Shown: piece by piece, positions 23,594-31,737 of the stretch | How the letters are laid out: every line of letters starts with the position of its first letter | How positions within the stretch are numbered: the first letter of the stretch is position 1 | Source: DLAJ01 sp023663615 | GTDB taxonomy: Bacteria; Bacillota; Clostridia; Lachnospirales; Lachnospiraceae | Length of the DNA stretch: 37,884 bases | NCBI GenBank assembly: GCA_023663615.1 | Contig: JAMPHA010000022.1 | Span: 1-37,884, forward strand | Reading direction: 5' to 3' | Notes under the pieces: generated by a model | What the model was told of the DNA's origin: nothing | What the model saw: only the letters and a program-made list of their open reading frames with translations | Database searches by the model: none | Translations under genes and position numbers: made by a program

Positions 23594-24099
23594 TACTGCG
23601 CCGCTTTGCCTTCCTCATGGACCTCTTGCTTTTCCTGCTTATTGCGAATGCGCAATTCCCGAAAAAAACGCGTCAACAGCTCGCTGCATTCCTCCCCCAG
23701 CACGCCCCGTGTCACATCCACCTGATGATTAAATTCCGGCATGTCCAGAATGTTCAAAACGGACCCGGCGCATCCGGCCTTTGGGTTCATACATGCCATG
23801 ACGACACGCGGGATGCGGGCCTGCACGATCGCTCCCGCACACATCTGACAGGGCTCCAGCGTTACATACAGCGTACATTCTTCCAGCCGCCAGTCGCCGA
23901 GTTTCCGGCTTGCTTTTTTGATCGCCGTAAGCTCGGCATGGGAAAGCGTGCTCTTATCCGTATTCCGCCGGTTATAGCCCCTGGCAATGATCTTTCCTTC
24001 CCACACGATCACACAGCCGATCGGCACCTCCCCGATCGCATATGCCTTTTTCGCCTCTCCGAGCGCTGCCCGCATATATTTCGTATCCTGATCCGCCAC
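23590..24099 (-). CDS. tadA: tRNA-specific adenosine deaminase
   Basis: Deaminates A34 to inosine in tRNA-Arg(ACG). The zinc/catalytic motifs are LSHAELTAIKKA (HAE) and TLEPCQMCAGAIV (PCxxC). MNPKAGCAGSVLNIL and FNHQVDVTRGVL are standard for Firmicute TadA. The GTG at 24097-24099 is chosen because it gives 169 residues with the family N-terminus (DTKYMRAALGEAKKAY) and has AGGAG four bases upstream. An ATG at 24207 (205 residues) with a GGGG run is an alternative and would add an unusual 36-residue extension. The SRP RNA promoter overlaps its 3' end. Confidence 0.92.
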   Translation of the reverse strand: MADQDTKYMRAALGEAKKAYAIGEVPIGCVIVWEGKIIARGYNRRNTDKSTLSHAELTAIKKASRKLGDWRLEECTLYVTLEPCQMCAGAIVQARIPRVVMACMNPKAGCAGSVLNILDMPEFNHQVDVTRGVLGEECSELLTRFFRELRIRNKQEKQEVHEEGKAAQY

Positions 24100-24238
24100 G
24101 TTTCTCCTATCCGCTCCGTATCCGTCCTGCCTTACAAAAGTGTCGGTATACCGCTTTCCAGACAGCCATCGGCATACCTCCCGTGCCAACTGTCCCTCTG
24201 CGATCATTATACCCCTTTTCACTGTCAGTTCGCAATGC

Positions 24239-25336
24239 TTATATTCCAACCTCCATCATATAATAACCAAACTGATCCCGATTCTCCTTTTGCTCTTTTG
24301 GCGCCTCCGCCCGCTCAAAACCGACAAATCCAAACATCGCCGCCGCAAGCCGCTCCTGCTCATGCATGATCCCCGGCACCCCGATATAATATTTATCCGG
24401 ATATTTTCCGAGTAAAATATGTTCATAATTATAATAGCCGTGCAGCAAAAAACTGTTGCGTACCAGATTCTGATATTCCTGCCGTAGTACCACAAAATCC
24501 GCAGGGGTGATCCTGATAAATTCTATCTCATCCCCGATCGGATGCACGGTCGGATAAATATTGCATAACTGCTTCCATTTATCGTCCGATAACGCCGTCA
24601 CATGCCGTTCCCGCCGTCTGCGCTCCTCCATTCCCTGCGGATAATGTAAAACGACGGTCTCATGCGCCGCATCCCGGCGAGCTCCTGCCCTCACCGCACC
24701 CTGCGGCTCCGGTTCCCGCGCGGTACTGTTCTGTTTTTCCATCGTCTTTAAGACCGCCTCCAGCATACCGCCCTTTTTCTCCGGTATGCGCGGTTCCGCC
24801 GTCGGCGCCCTATCTGCTTCTCCTGTTATGCGTGCTGTTCTTTCCGGCATGCCGCCTTCCGCTTCCGCTGCCCGCTCTGTCCTTTCCGGCGCATCCGTCC
24901 GCGGCTCCAACAGCTGGGACACCGCTCCATCGTTTTGTTCCGCCTCCGCCGGCGTCGCAGAAGGCACAGACGGCTCTCCCTCCGGCAGCTCCTCTGTTCC
25001 CCGCTCCGCTCCGCCGCCCATCCGAGGCAGTCGGCAGACGCCATAAACCTCTCCTGATGCCTGAAACAAAAGACGTTCCTCATTCCCGTCCAATGGCATC
25101 CAGTCAAACTGCGCGCTTCCCCTTCCGTGAACGATCGCGATATTCCGGATCGTTGTACGCGGACGTCCTCCTGTGCGTTCGAGTATCGCCGTCACAAGCG
25201 TCTGTCTGTCCATATGGCAGAGATTCGCGCCGAAACGATACCGTTCTCCATCCCATTCCATGCGTACATGTCCCATGTTTCCGCATTTCACGCCATTTCT
25301 ATATAAGTCGATATAGCACATTTTTTGTTCATACAT
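24239..25336 (-). CDS. DUF6128-like protein with long disordered linker
   Basis: A 365-residue cytoplasmic protein. The N-terminal part (1-105) is strand-rich: MCYIDLYRNGVKCGNMGHVRM, then RNIAIVHGRGSAQFDWMPLDG. A Pro/Glu/Ala-rich linker of about 130 residues follows. The C-terminal 110 residues (KWKQLCNIYPTVHPIGD, then LHGYYNYEHILLGKY and YYIGVPG) match, from memory, a domain called DUF6128 in Lachnospiraceae. No function is known. The ATG at 25336 is the natural start; the longer frame begins at a GTG within the ribosome site. The last 139 bases before tadA hold no gene if the short tadA start is right. Confidence 0.75.
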   Translation of the reverse strand: MYEQKMCYIDLYRNGVKCGNMGHVRMEWDGERYRFGANLCHMDRQTLVTAILERTGGRPRTTIRNIAIVHGRGSAQFDWMPLDGNEERLLFQASGEVYGVCRLPRMGGGAERGTEELPEGEPSVPSATPAEAEQNDGAVSQLLEPRTDAPERTERAAEAEGGMPERTARITGEADRAPTAEPRIPEKKGGMLEAVLKTMEKQNSTAREPEPQGAVRAGARRDAAHETVVLHYPQGMEERRRRERHVTALSDDKWKQLCNIYPTVHPIGDEIEFIRITPADFVVLRQEYQNLVRNSFLLHGYYNYEHILLGKYPDKYYIGVPGIMHEQERLAAAMFGFVGFERAEAPKEQKENRDQFGYYMMEVGI

Positions 25337-25408
25337 AAAAAAAGCACCCCCCACAGAACTATTAACATTCTATGAGCGGCGCTTCTGTTTTATGAGCATC
25401 ATTTTTCG

Positions 25409-26494
25409 TTATCCCATGGACTCTAAATAACGCATATAGTTTACGACCATCAACGCGATCTCCAGCGTCATAGCATCGTCAAACACACGAATATCAAGGC
25501 CTGTCGCCTTTTGCAGCTTTTCAATGCGGTATACGAGCGTATTGCGGTGTACAAAAAGCTGGCGCGACGTCTCGGACACGTTCAGATTGTTTTCAAAGAA
25601 CTTATGAATCGTCGTCAACGTCTCCTCATCCAGCTCCTCCGGTATCTGATCGCCAAAAATCTCTTTCACAAAAATCTGACACAAGCTGACCGGAAGCTGG
25701 TAGATCAGCCGCCCGATTCCGAGTGTCGCATAGGATACGACCTTGCGCTCTGCATAAAAAATCTTGCCGACATCCATTGCCATTCGCGCTTCCTTATACG
25801 ATTTGGAAACATCTTTTAAGTTATATACAGGATTTCCGTAAGCAACGCGCACATTCGCCATCGCTTCCGTATTCATCATATCAACGATCGTAGACGCAAT
25901 GCTCTCCATCTGCTCCGCCTGGCTTTCCTGTTCGAGCGCCTTGATCAACACAATGCTGTTCGCATCTACCGACGTAACGTAATCGCCCGACTGTGTGCTG
26001 AACAGACCGCGCAGCATTTCGCTCGCCTCAGAATTTTTTTCGGACTGAATCTCGATCAGAAACACCGTCCTCACGGCCTCAATATCAATATGCAGTTTCT
26101 TGGCACGATTAAAAATATCCACAAGGAGCAGATTGTCCAACAGCAGACTTTGGAAAAAATTATTGCGGTCGAACCGCTCTTTATATGCGATCATCAGGTT
26201 TTTAATCTGACTGACCGCGATCTTTCCCATTATGTATGTGTCCGTACCGCTTCCTTTCGCGATCAGGATATATACGATCTCTCCATCATCCACGATTTTC
26301 AACAAATGGCTGTTTCCTATGATCTGAGAATCTGCCGGTGATGCAACAAAAGAAGAAAGGATTGCAGGTTCGATCGCGATTTCCGTATCCGTTGTTGCCA
26401 CACTTTCCCCGTTGGCCTCAAAAACAGCGAAATCCACCTTTGTCAGAATATGTAACTCGTCAATACTCGTCTGAATGATCTGATTTGTTATCAT
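25409..26494 (-). CDS. PucR/CdaR-type transcriptional regulator
   Basis: A 361-residue regulator. The N-terminal part (about 1-130) resembles the diacid-recognition or GAF-like sensor of CdaR proteins. A central GGDEF-related degenerate domain follows (VRVAYGNPVYNLKDVSKSYKEARMAMDV). The C-terminal PucR helix-turn-helix reads NLNVSETSRQLFVHRNTLVYRIEKL with a following TGLDIRVFDDAMTLEIAL. Such proteins respond to sugar acids or other metabolites. It lies next to, and in the same direction as, the sugar-transport ATPase gene upstream of it, but a strong terminator separates the two. The target is unknown. Confidence 0.85.
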   Translation of the reverse strand: MITNQIIQTSIDELHILTKVDFAVFEANGESVATTDTEIAIEPAILSSFVASPADSQIIGNSHLLKIVDDGEIVYILIAKGSGTDTYIMGKIAVSQIKNLMIAYKERFDRNNFFQSLLLDNLLLVDIFNRAKKLHIDIEAVRTVFLIEIQSEKNSEASEMLRGLFSTQSGDYVTSVDANSIVLIKALEQESQAEQMESIASTIVDMMNTEAMANVRVAYGNPVYNLKDVSKSYKEARMAMDVGKIFYAERKVVSYATLGIGRLIYQLPVSLCQIFVKEIFGDQIPEELDEETLTTIHKFFENNLNVSETSRQLFVHRNTLVYRIEKLQKATGLDIRVFDDAMTLEIALMVVNYMRYLESMG

Positions 26495-26551
26495 TCCATC
26501 CTCCCATCACCCTATGCGTCTGAAACACCATGAATGCCAAATGTGATTTTA

Positions 26552-26582
26552 CAAAAAGGGAGATGCTCAAGAGCATCTCCCT
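26552..26582 (-). terminator. Terminator of the MsmK-type ATPase gene
   Basis: A perfect 11-bp stem, GGGAGATGCTC with a two-base loop (26558-26581), followed on the minus strand by five T. It lies just after the ATPase stop codon. Confidence 0.9.
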
Positions 26583-26599
26583 CAACCCTTCTGTTATGA

Positions 26600-27712
26600 T
26601 TAGTTGGTAATAATCATCTCGGTCTCTTTGTCAAATACGTGAATCTTCTCAACGTCGATCGCAAACTTGACAACGTCACCCGGCCTTGCCGTCGTTCTCG
26701 GATCAACACGGGCAGTCATGGGGAACTCCTCTAAGTCGAAGTATAAGAATACTTCGGCACCTAACAGCTCGTATACCCTGATCGTGGACTCGAATACTGC
26801 ATTCGGAACAGCCTCGATCATCATTTCGGAATCGTATACATCCTCAGGACGGATACCGAATGTAACGGTCTTGCCGTCGTAACCGCCGTCAATTATTTTC
26901 TTGGACTTCGCCGGAGGAAGCGGAATCGTATGTCCTGCAACCTTTAAGGAAGCAACCTCCCCGTCTACTTCAACAACCGCATCAAGGAAGTTCATCTGCG
27001 GAGATCCCATGAATCCTGCAACGAACAGATTCTGCGGCTTCTCGTACAAGTTCTGCGGCGTATCAACCTGCTGGATGACACCGTCCTTCATAACAACGAT
27101 TCTCGTACCAAGCGTCATAGCCTCGGTCTGATCATGCGTTACATAGATGATCGTGGTGCCCAGTCTCTGATGCAGCTTCGCGATCTCGATACGCATCTGC
27201 ACACGCAGCTTCGCATCCAAGTTGGAAAGCGGCTCATCCATAAGGAATACCTTCGGGTTACGGACAATTGCACGTCCCATCGCAACACGCTGTCTCTGAC
27301 CACCGGAAAGAGCCTTCGGCTTACGATCAAGTAAAGCGGTCAGGTCAAGGATCTTCGCTGCTTCCTTTACCATCTTGTCGATCTCATCCTTCGGTACTTT
27401 TCTCAGTTTCAGACCGAACGCCATGTTGTCGTATACGGACATGTGAGGATACAGAGCGTAGTTCTGGAATACCATCGCAATATCTCTGTCCTTCGGCTCA
27501 ACGTCGTTTACGACTCTGTCGCCGATTCTCAGTTCGCCGGAGCTGATGTCCTCCAAGCCGGCGATCATACGAAGTGTCGTGGACTTACCGCATCCGGACG
27601 GTCCTACGAAAATAATGAACTCCTGATCTGCAATCTCAAGGTTAAAGTTCTTTACTGCTTCAAATCCATTTGGATATACCTTGCAGATGTCTTTTAATGA
27701 TAAACTTGCCAT
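26600..27712 (-). CDS. Carbohydrate ABC transporter ATP-binding protein (MsmK/UgpC type)
   Basis: A 370-residue ATPase: Walker A GPSGCGKST (37-45), Q-loop VFQNYALYPHMSVYDN, signature LSGGQRQRVAMGRAIVRNP, Walker B FLMDEPLSNLDAKLR and the H-loop IYVTHDQTEAMTLG. A C-terminal TOBE/MalK-type regulatory domain (about 240-365) contains FGIRPEDVYD. In Firmicutes a single such ATPase often powers many sugar importers, which fits the absence of permease and binding-protein genes here. GGAGG precedes the ATG. A minus-strand TATACT (27772-27777) lies about 60 bases upstream. It has its own terminator. Confidence 0.94.
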   Translation of the reverse strand: MASLSLKDICKVYPNGFEAVKNFNLEIADQEFIIFVGPSGCGKSTTLRMIAGLEDISSGELRIGDRVVNDVEPKDRDIAMVFQNYALYPHMSVYDNMAFGLKLRKVPKDEIDKMVKEAAKILDLTALLDRKPKALSGGQRQRVAMGRAIVRNPKVFLMDEPLSNLDAKLRVQMRIEIAKLHQRLGTTIIYVTHDQTEAMTLGTRIVVMKDGVIQQVDTPQNLYEKPQNLFVAGFMGSPQMNFLDAVVEVDGEVASLKVAGHTIPLPPAKSKKIIDGGYDGKTVTFGIRPEDVYDSEMMIEAVPNAVFESTIRVYELLGAEVFLYFDLEEFPMTARVDPRTTARPGDVVKFAIDVEKIHVFDKETEMIITN

Positions 27713-27740
27713 TTTCCTGCCTCCATCTTCTTGATATAGG

Positions 27741-27777
27741 TGAGGTTCACCCTCATTTTGAAACTATCCATAGTATA
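27741..27777 (-). promoter_or_regulatory. Possible promoter and operator of the MsmK-type gene
   Basis: On the minus strand TATACT (27772-27777) is a good -10 without a clear -35. Just downstream, around the expected +10 to +25, is the inverted repeat TGAGG-gtgaa-CCTCA (27741-27755), which could be an operator. Confidence 0.35.
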
Positions 27778-27921
27778 GCGAAAAACGCTTATTTTGGCTA
27801 TGCCACTATTGCACAAAGATTTTCCGACTCTTAGTCAAATGTGCTCATAAAAGAAGATTTTTATCTGATTCTTTAGCATATTAGCCAAGAATTCCCTCCC
27901 TTTATTGGCTACTTTGTCCAA

Positions 27922-28572
27922 TCATTCCGGCTGCTCATCGGAAATATCCTTCTCTTCTCCCGCCTCATACTTCCGGAATATCCCGCGGTAAGCGAACGAG
28001 CAGAGATACCCGATGCCGGCAAATCCCCATCCCAACGCAACAAGAAATCCAATATTTGTCACATAATAGATGACGATCCATGGCATCGCCTGCAGGATCA
28101 GAAACACAACCGTATAGGGGAGATGTGCGATCGCAAGCTTCAACGCATTGCCCAATGTGCCGCGGACCGTATTCTTAAAGTACGCCTGCAGCGGGAATGC
28201 ATACAGGAAAAGCGCCAAAAGCACGATCACGATAAAACACATCGGTATCAGAAGCCACATCTGAAACTGCGGCGCATAGTTGCCGATGATATGCACATCC
28301 GCCAGTATGACTAACGCGCCCGCTAATATGACCGCCCACATCGCGGTCGCCTGAAAGAAATTACGCGCAAACGCCTTGAAAAAATCCCTTGTCAGGTAAC
28401 CTTCTTCATTTTTTACCATCGGGATCGTCACACTGTACATTGCCGTGATCGAAGCGCCCGCCGTAATAACGGGGATACAGCAGACGATCGTCAGCACGTT
28501 CAGCCACAGCAGATCCGCGATCTTGGAAAGAATATTGAAAAATTTTCCCTCCATTTTGAAAAAATTTTTCAT
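27922..28572 (-). CDS. DUF624 (YesL-type) membrane protein
   Basis: A 216-residue protein with about five hydrophobic segments. The conserved opening FFNILSKIADLLWLNVLTIVCCIPVITAGASITAMY (in part) and the later YAFPLQAYFKNTV segment define DUF624. The family is commonly encoded near sugar ABC transporters and is suspected to assist them; no activity is proven. The start at 28572 (MKNFFKME) has TGAGGA six bases upstream, while the earlier ATG at 28584 overlaps the stop of the HD gene by four bases. The MsmK-type ATPase follows 209 bases downstream, which supports a carbohydrate-uptake link. Confidence 0.88.
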   Translation of the reverse strand: MKNFFKMEGKFFNILSKIADLLWLNVLTIVCCIPVITAGASITAMYSVTIPMVKNEEGYLTRDFFKAFARNFFQATAMWAVILAGALVILADVHIIGNYAPQFQMWLLIPMCFIVIVLLALFLYAFPLQAYFKNTVRGTLGNALKLAIAHLPYTVVFLILQAMPWIVIYYVTNIGFLVALGWGFAGIGYLCSFAYRGIFRKYEAGEEKDISDEQPE

Positions 28573-28580
28573 GGAAATCC

Positions 28581-29957
28581 TCATTTCTTGATCTTGTGAT
28601 ACACAAGACGATACTGCCTGTGCAGCTTGGTATGCATCCGCAGGATTTCTTTCGATTCTATACGCACCTTCTGCATGATCATATCATAGGCTTTCACAAA
28701 ACTGTCCACAACCCGCTTGTCGAGTCTTCCGGCTCTTGCTTCCTCCTCCAGAACACGGATCGTCTTTTCTTTTGTCGCCTGTCTTAAGGCTTCGATCGCC
28801 TCGTCCTTCGAGTCCGTCTGCATGATAACAGCCTCGTTCTCCGTGTTATGTTCCAGCTTGATCGCCTCGTCCCTGATCTGGCGCAGCGTTCCGTCCTTGC
28901 GCCTGACGGTATCATACGACCACTCGTTCGTCAATCCGGTGATCACGTCTGCGATCTGAAGGATTCTCTGTAACAGGTTCATCGGCCCCGTCTTTTTGCC
29001 GACCGGATAGCCGCTGCCGTCAAGGCGCTCATGGTGCGTGTATACAATATCCACAACATCCTGATTGATCCGCCCGAGCAAAATCTCACGCGCCGATAAA
29101 ACATGCCGCTGTAATATCGCAGTCTGCTGCGGATCTAAATGATCCTTTGACTGAATGATCTTTCTCGGCACCGACAACATTCCAATATCGTGAAGCAGCG
29201 CACTATAATAAAGAAGCTCCTGCTCCTCGTCTTTTAATCCGCAGAGCTTCCCGATCTCCTTGCAGACACAGATACAGGTCACGGAATCAATGACGGCATA
29301 CTCGCTGCGGAATCCGATGCAGTACATCAGCATCTTTAAGTATCCGACCTTCTCCTCGTCGCTCAAAAGAACATAATCCAAGATCCCGTCCAGTTCCTCC
29401 GCGTAGCTTCCGTCCGTCAGCTTTTCGATCACATCGTATGTCTGGATTGCTTCTTCCAAAAGCCGGAATGATTCTTCTCCATAACGTGTGCCAATATCCT
29501 TGGAAAGCATCGCCGCCGAGAAATCATTCTCCATCGCCGAATGATAGATCTCCACTTTTTCTGCGAGATTCAGGTGCCTTGCGATCTCTATGTACTCGTC
29601 CTCAATATCCAGTGTCTGGTGATAATCCAGATGATGGTAGAGCAGGATCCTCGCATACTCGGGATGCGGAGAAAGGTATCTGAAAAAAAGATAACCGTAA
29701 ATAGAATGCGGCATCGGATCCTGAAGCTCCACCCGCATCATCTCATGCACATTGTCCGTCTTATATGCGCCAAAATCATGCAGCATCGCAAGGATCGCCA
29801 GATCCGCGATCTCGTACTGCTCATAACCGCCCCTGCACGCGAGCATACAGCTTAAAATGTAAGCTGTCCTGCTGCCGTGCTCAATGATTCTTTTATCGAT
29901 CAATGCCAAAGTATCCCGGATCAGGATACACATATCCTTACTCTTGATATACTCCAT
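28581..29957 (-). CDS. Tandem HD-domain protein with C-terminal HD-GYP
   Basis: A 458-residue soluble protein with two HD domains. The first (about 20-150) has AILAMLHDFGAYKTD and ILLYHHLDYH. The second (about 215-400) has YYSALLHDIGMLSVPRKII, YTHHERLDGSGYPVG and QIADVITGLTNEW, which follow the HD-GYP form HHExxDGxGYP. HD-GYP enzymes cleave c-di-GMP to pGpG/GMP. The N-terminal HD also keeps the metal-binding His-Asp pair, so it may be active or sense a nucleotide. An AAGGAGG precedes the ATG. It overlaps or nearly touches the DUF624 gene and follows the acetyltransferase gene by 20 bases. Confidence 0.88.
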   Translation of the reverse strand: MEYIKSKDMCILIRDTLALIDKRIIEHGSRTAYILSCMLACRGGYEQYEIADLAILAMLHDFGAYKTDNVHEMMRVELQDPMPHSIYGYLFFRYLSPHPEYARILLYHHLDYHQTLDIEDEYIEIARHLNLAEKVEIYHSAMENDFSAAMLSKDIGTRYGEESFRLLEEAIQTYDVIEKLTDGSYAEELDGILDYVLLSDEEKVGYLKMLMYCIGFRSEYAVIDSVTCICVCKEIGKLCGLKDEEQELLYYSALLHDIGMLSVPRKIIQSKDHLDPQQTAILQRHVLSAREILLGRINQDVVDIVYTHHERLDGSGYPVGKKTGPMNLLQRILQIADVITGLTNEWSYDTVRRKDGTLRQIRDEAIKLEHNTENEAVIMQTDSKDEAIEALRQATKEKTIRVLEEEARAGRLDKRVVDSFVKAYDMIMQKVRIESKEILRMHTKLHRQYRLVYHKIKK

Positions 29958-29977
29958 ACGTCCTCCTTATTGTCCGA

Positions 29978-30463
29978 TCATAAAAAGAACTGCATTGGTA
30001 CATAACGGATCCCGTCCGCAAGCTGTTCGGCATCCATGTCCAAAAAACCAACCCGATGATAAAACCCGACTGCATCCGGCGCAGCGTTCACCGTCAGCCT
30101 GCCTTCGCCCGGCTTTCTTCCTGCAAACTGCCCCACAATATCGACCAGCGCCGCGCCGACACCCCGCTGCTGATATTTCTCATCTACAAAAAGAAGAGAA
30201 ATGTGATGTCCGCCGCGCAGTGTGATCATACCGATCAGCCTGCCGGCATCAAACGCTCCGAACAGATGGTAACTGCCTGTCAGGAACATATGATACAATT
30301 CGTTGTCCGTCACAAAATCGCGAAAGCTGTTGACGCCCCGTTCGCCGTATCCGGGCGCTACAAATTTCAAAAACACTCTCCATGCGAGCCCCATCGCGTC
30401 CTGCCACTCGTCCGCGTGCGCGGCGCGATATTCGTAATTATCCGTTGTACCCATGCTGACCAT
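29978..30463 (-). CDS. GNAT family N-acetyltransferase
   Basis: A 161-residue acetyl-CoA-dependent acetyltransferase. The acetyl-CoA loop is YQQRGVGAALVDIVGQFA, preceded by the strand HHISLLFVDEKY, and the C-terminal part has FYHRVGFLDMDAEQ. The substrate cannot be guessed. Either ATG at 30463 or the one three codons later can be used; AAAGGG lies just before. A promoter (TTGCAC, 17 bases, TATACT) lies at 30495-30523. The HD gene follows after 20 bases, so the two are likely co-transcribed. Confidence 0.85.
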   Translation of the reverse strand: MVSMGTTDNYEYRAAHADEWQDAMGLAWRVFLKFVAPGYGERGVNSFRDFVTDNELYHMFLTGSYHLFGAFDAGRLIGMITLRGGHHISLLFVDEKYQQRGVGAALVDIVGQFAGRKPGEGRLTVNAAPDAVGFYHRVGFLDMDAEQLADGIRYVPMQFFL

Positions 30464-30494
30464 ATCCCTTTATCGTTACCATCCTATAATCACA

Positions 30495-30523
30495 GTATAC
30501 TCAAACATGGCGTTAAGTGCAAG
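30495..30523 (-). promoter_or_regulatory. Promoter of the GNAT-HD-DUF624 group
   Basis: TTGCAC (30518-30523), a 17-base spacer and TATACT (30495-30500) on the minus strand, about 30 bases upstream of the GNAT start. Confidence 0.6.
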
Positions 30524-30536
30524 AGAGGATTTTGTG

Positions 30537-31526
30537 TTACTCCATGCATTTTCCGACTTGATTGACAAGCGGGAGCCCATTCTCCAGGGCATAAGCATTT
30601 TCCAGCGTGACCTGCGCGATCGCCTGCATCGCTTCTCTCGTAAAAAATCCCATATGGGAAGTGATCAGCACATTCGGGAACGTTGTCAGCCTCGCGAGAT
30701 TCTTATCCATCATGATCTCATTGGAGCGGTCCTCATAGAACACACCTTCCTCTTCCTCATACACATCCAGTCCGAGCCCGCCGATCTTTTTGCTGATCAA
30801 TCCGTCAATGACCGCCTCCGTGTCAATCAGCCCGCCGCGCGAGGTATTCACCAGGTAAACCCCCTCTTTCATCTGTTCGATCGCCTCACGGCCGATCATA
30901 TGCTGCGTCTGCTGCGTCAACGGACAATGCAGGGAAATAAAATCTGACTGGCGCAAAAGTTCCTCCAGCGAAACATATTCCACGTCCAGCGTATGATTCG
31001 GGTAAGGATCGTACGCGATCACATGCATGGAAAATCCGTTAAAAATGCGGATCATCGCCTGCCCGATCTTTCCCGTTCCGATGACGCCCGCCACTTTATG
31101 AAACATATCCTTTCCCATAAAGCCGTTAATGTTCATATTAAAATCCCTTGTCCGCGTATACGCCTTATGTGTATACCGGTTTACGGTCAGAAGCATCGCC
31201 ATGGCAAATTCCGCCACTGCTTCCGGTGAATAGCTCGGCACGCGCAAGATCGTGATTTTATCCTCCGCCGCTTTTACATCCACATGATTAAATCCTGCGC
31301 TCCGCAAAAGGATCGCTTTGACTTTCATCTCATACAGTCTGTCGATCATCTCCGCATTCACGTAATCATTGACAAAAATACAGATTGCGTCATATCCCTT
31401 TGCCAGAAAGATGGTTTCCTCGTTGCAGGGCATCTCGATAAAATGAATATCAAATCCGTAGTCTTTTCCCATCGGTTCAAACCAAAGCCGGTCATATGGT
31501 TTTGTACTGAAAAATGCAATTTTCAT
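30537..31526 (-). CDS. D-lactate dehydrogenase, NAD-dependent (LdhA type)
   Basis: A 329-residue D-2-hydroxyacid dehydrogenase: KIAFFSTKPYD at the start, SAGFNHVDVKAAE, YSPEAVAEFAMAM, GVIGTGKIGQA, LVNTSRGGLIDT with the catalytic Arg, GLDVYEEEEGVFYED with the Glu, and LITSHMGFFT with the His. This is the housekeeping fermentative type, clearly different from VanH in this window. The ATG at 31526 matches the family start; one three codons earlier is close to AGGAG. It interconverts pyruvate and D-lactate, so it could also feed or compete with the D-lactate pool used by the Van ligase. Confidence 0.92.
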   Translation of the reverse strand: MKIAFFSTKPYDRLWFEPMGKDYGFDIHFIEMPCNEETIFLAKGYDAICIFVNDYVNAEMIDRLYEMKVKAILLRSAGFNHVDVKAAEDKITILRVPSYSPEAVAEFAMAMLLTVNRYTHKAYTRTRDFNMNINGFMGKDMFHKVAGVIGTGKIGQAMIRIFNGFSMHVIAYDPYPNHTLDVEYVSLEELLRQSDFISLHCPLTQQTQHMIGREAIEQMKEGVYLVNTSRGGLIDTEAVIDGLISKKIGGLGLDVYEEEEGVFYEDRSNEIMMDKNLARLTTFPNVLITSHMGFFTREAMQAIAQVTLENAYALENGLPLVNQVGKCME

Positions 31527-31692
31527 TCTATTCATCCTCTCCTTTTTTGGCAGCGGTTCCGTGCAGGTTATGCAGACACCGCTATTTTCATCGCAAAATC
31601 CAAAATCAATTACTAACCATTATGTATCTTCCTTACAATCTTATGCATTAGGTACGTTATCTTGAAATCATTTCCACAAAAGACAGTATGAT

Positions 31693-31724
31693 AAAAAAAG
31701 AGTTCCGCTTGCGCGAAACCCTTT
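31693..31724 (-). terminator. Terminator of the metG-hydrolase transcript
   Basis: A 12-bp stem with two G-U pairs and a GCAA loop (31697-31724), followed on the minus strand by seven T. It lies 14 bases after the hydrolase stop. Confidence 0.88.
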
Positions 31725-31737
31725 CAAAATAACGCTT

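Noticed and set aside
31661..31679. Rex-like operator (TTGTGGAAATGATTTCAAG on the minus strand) upstream of the D-lactate dehydrogenase
   Set aside because: Too many departures from the clostridial Rex site and no promoter could be placed beside it.
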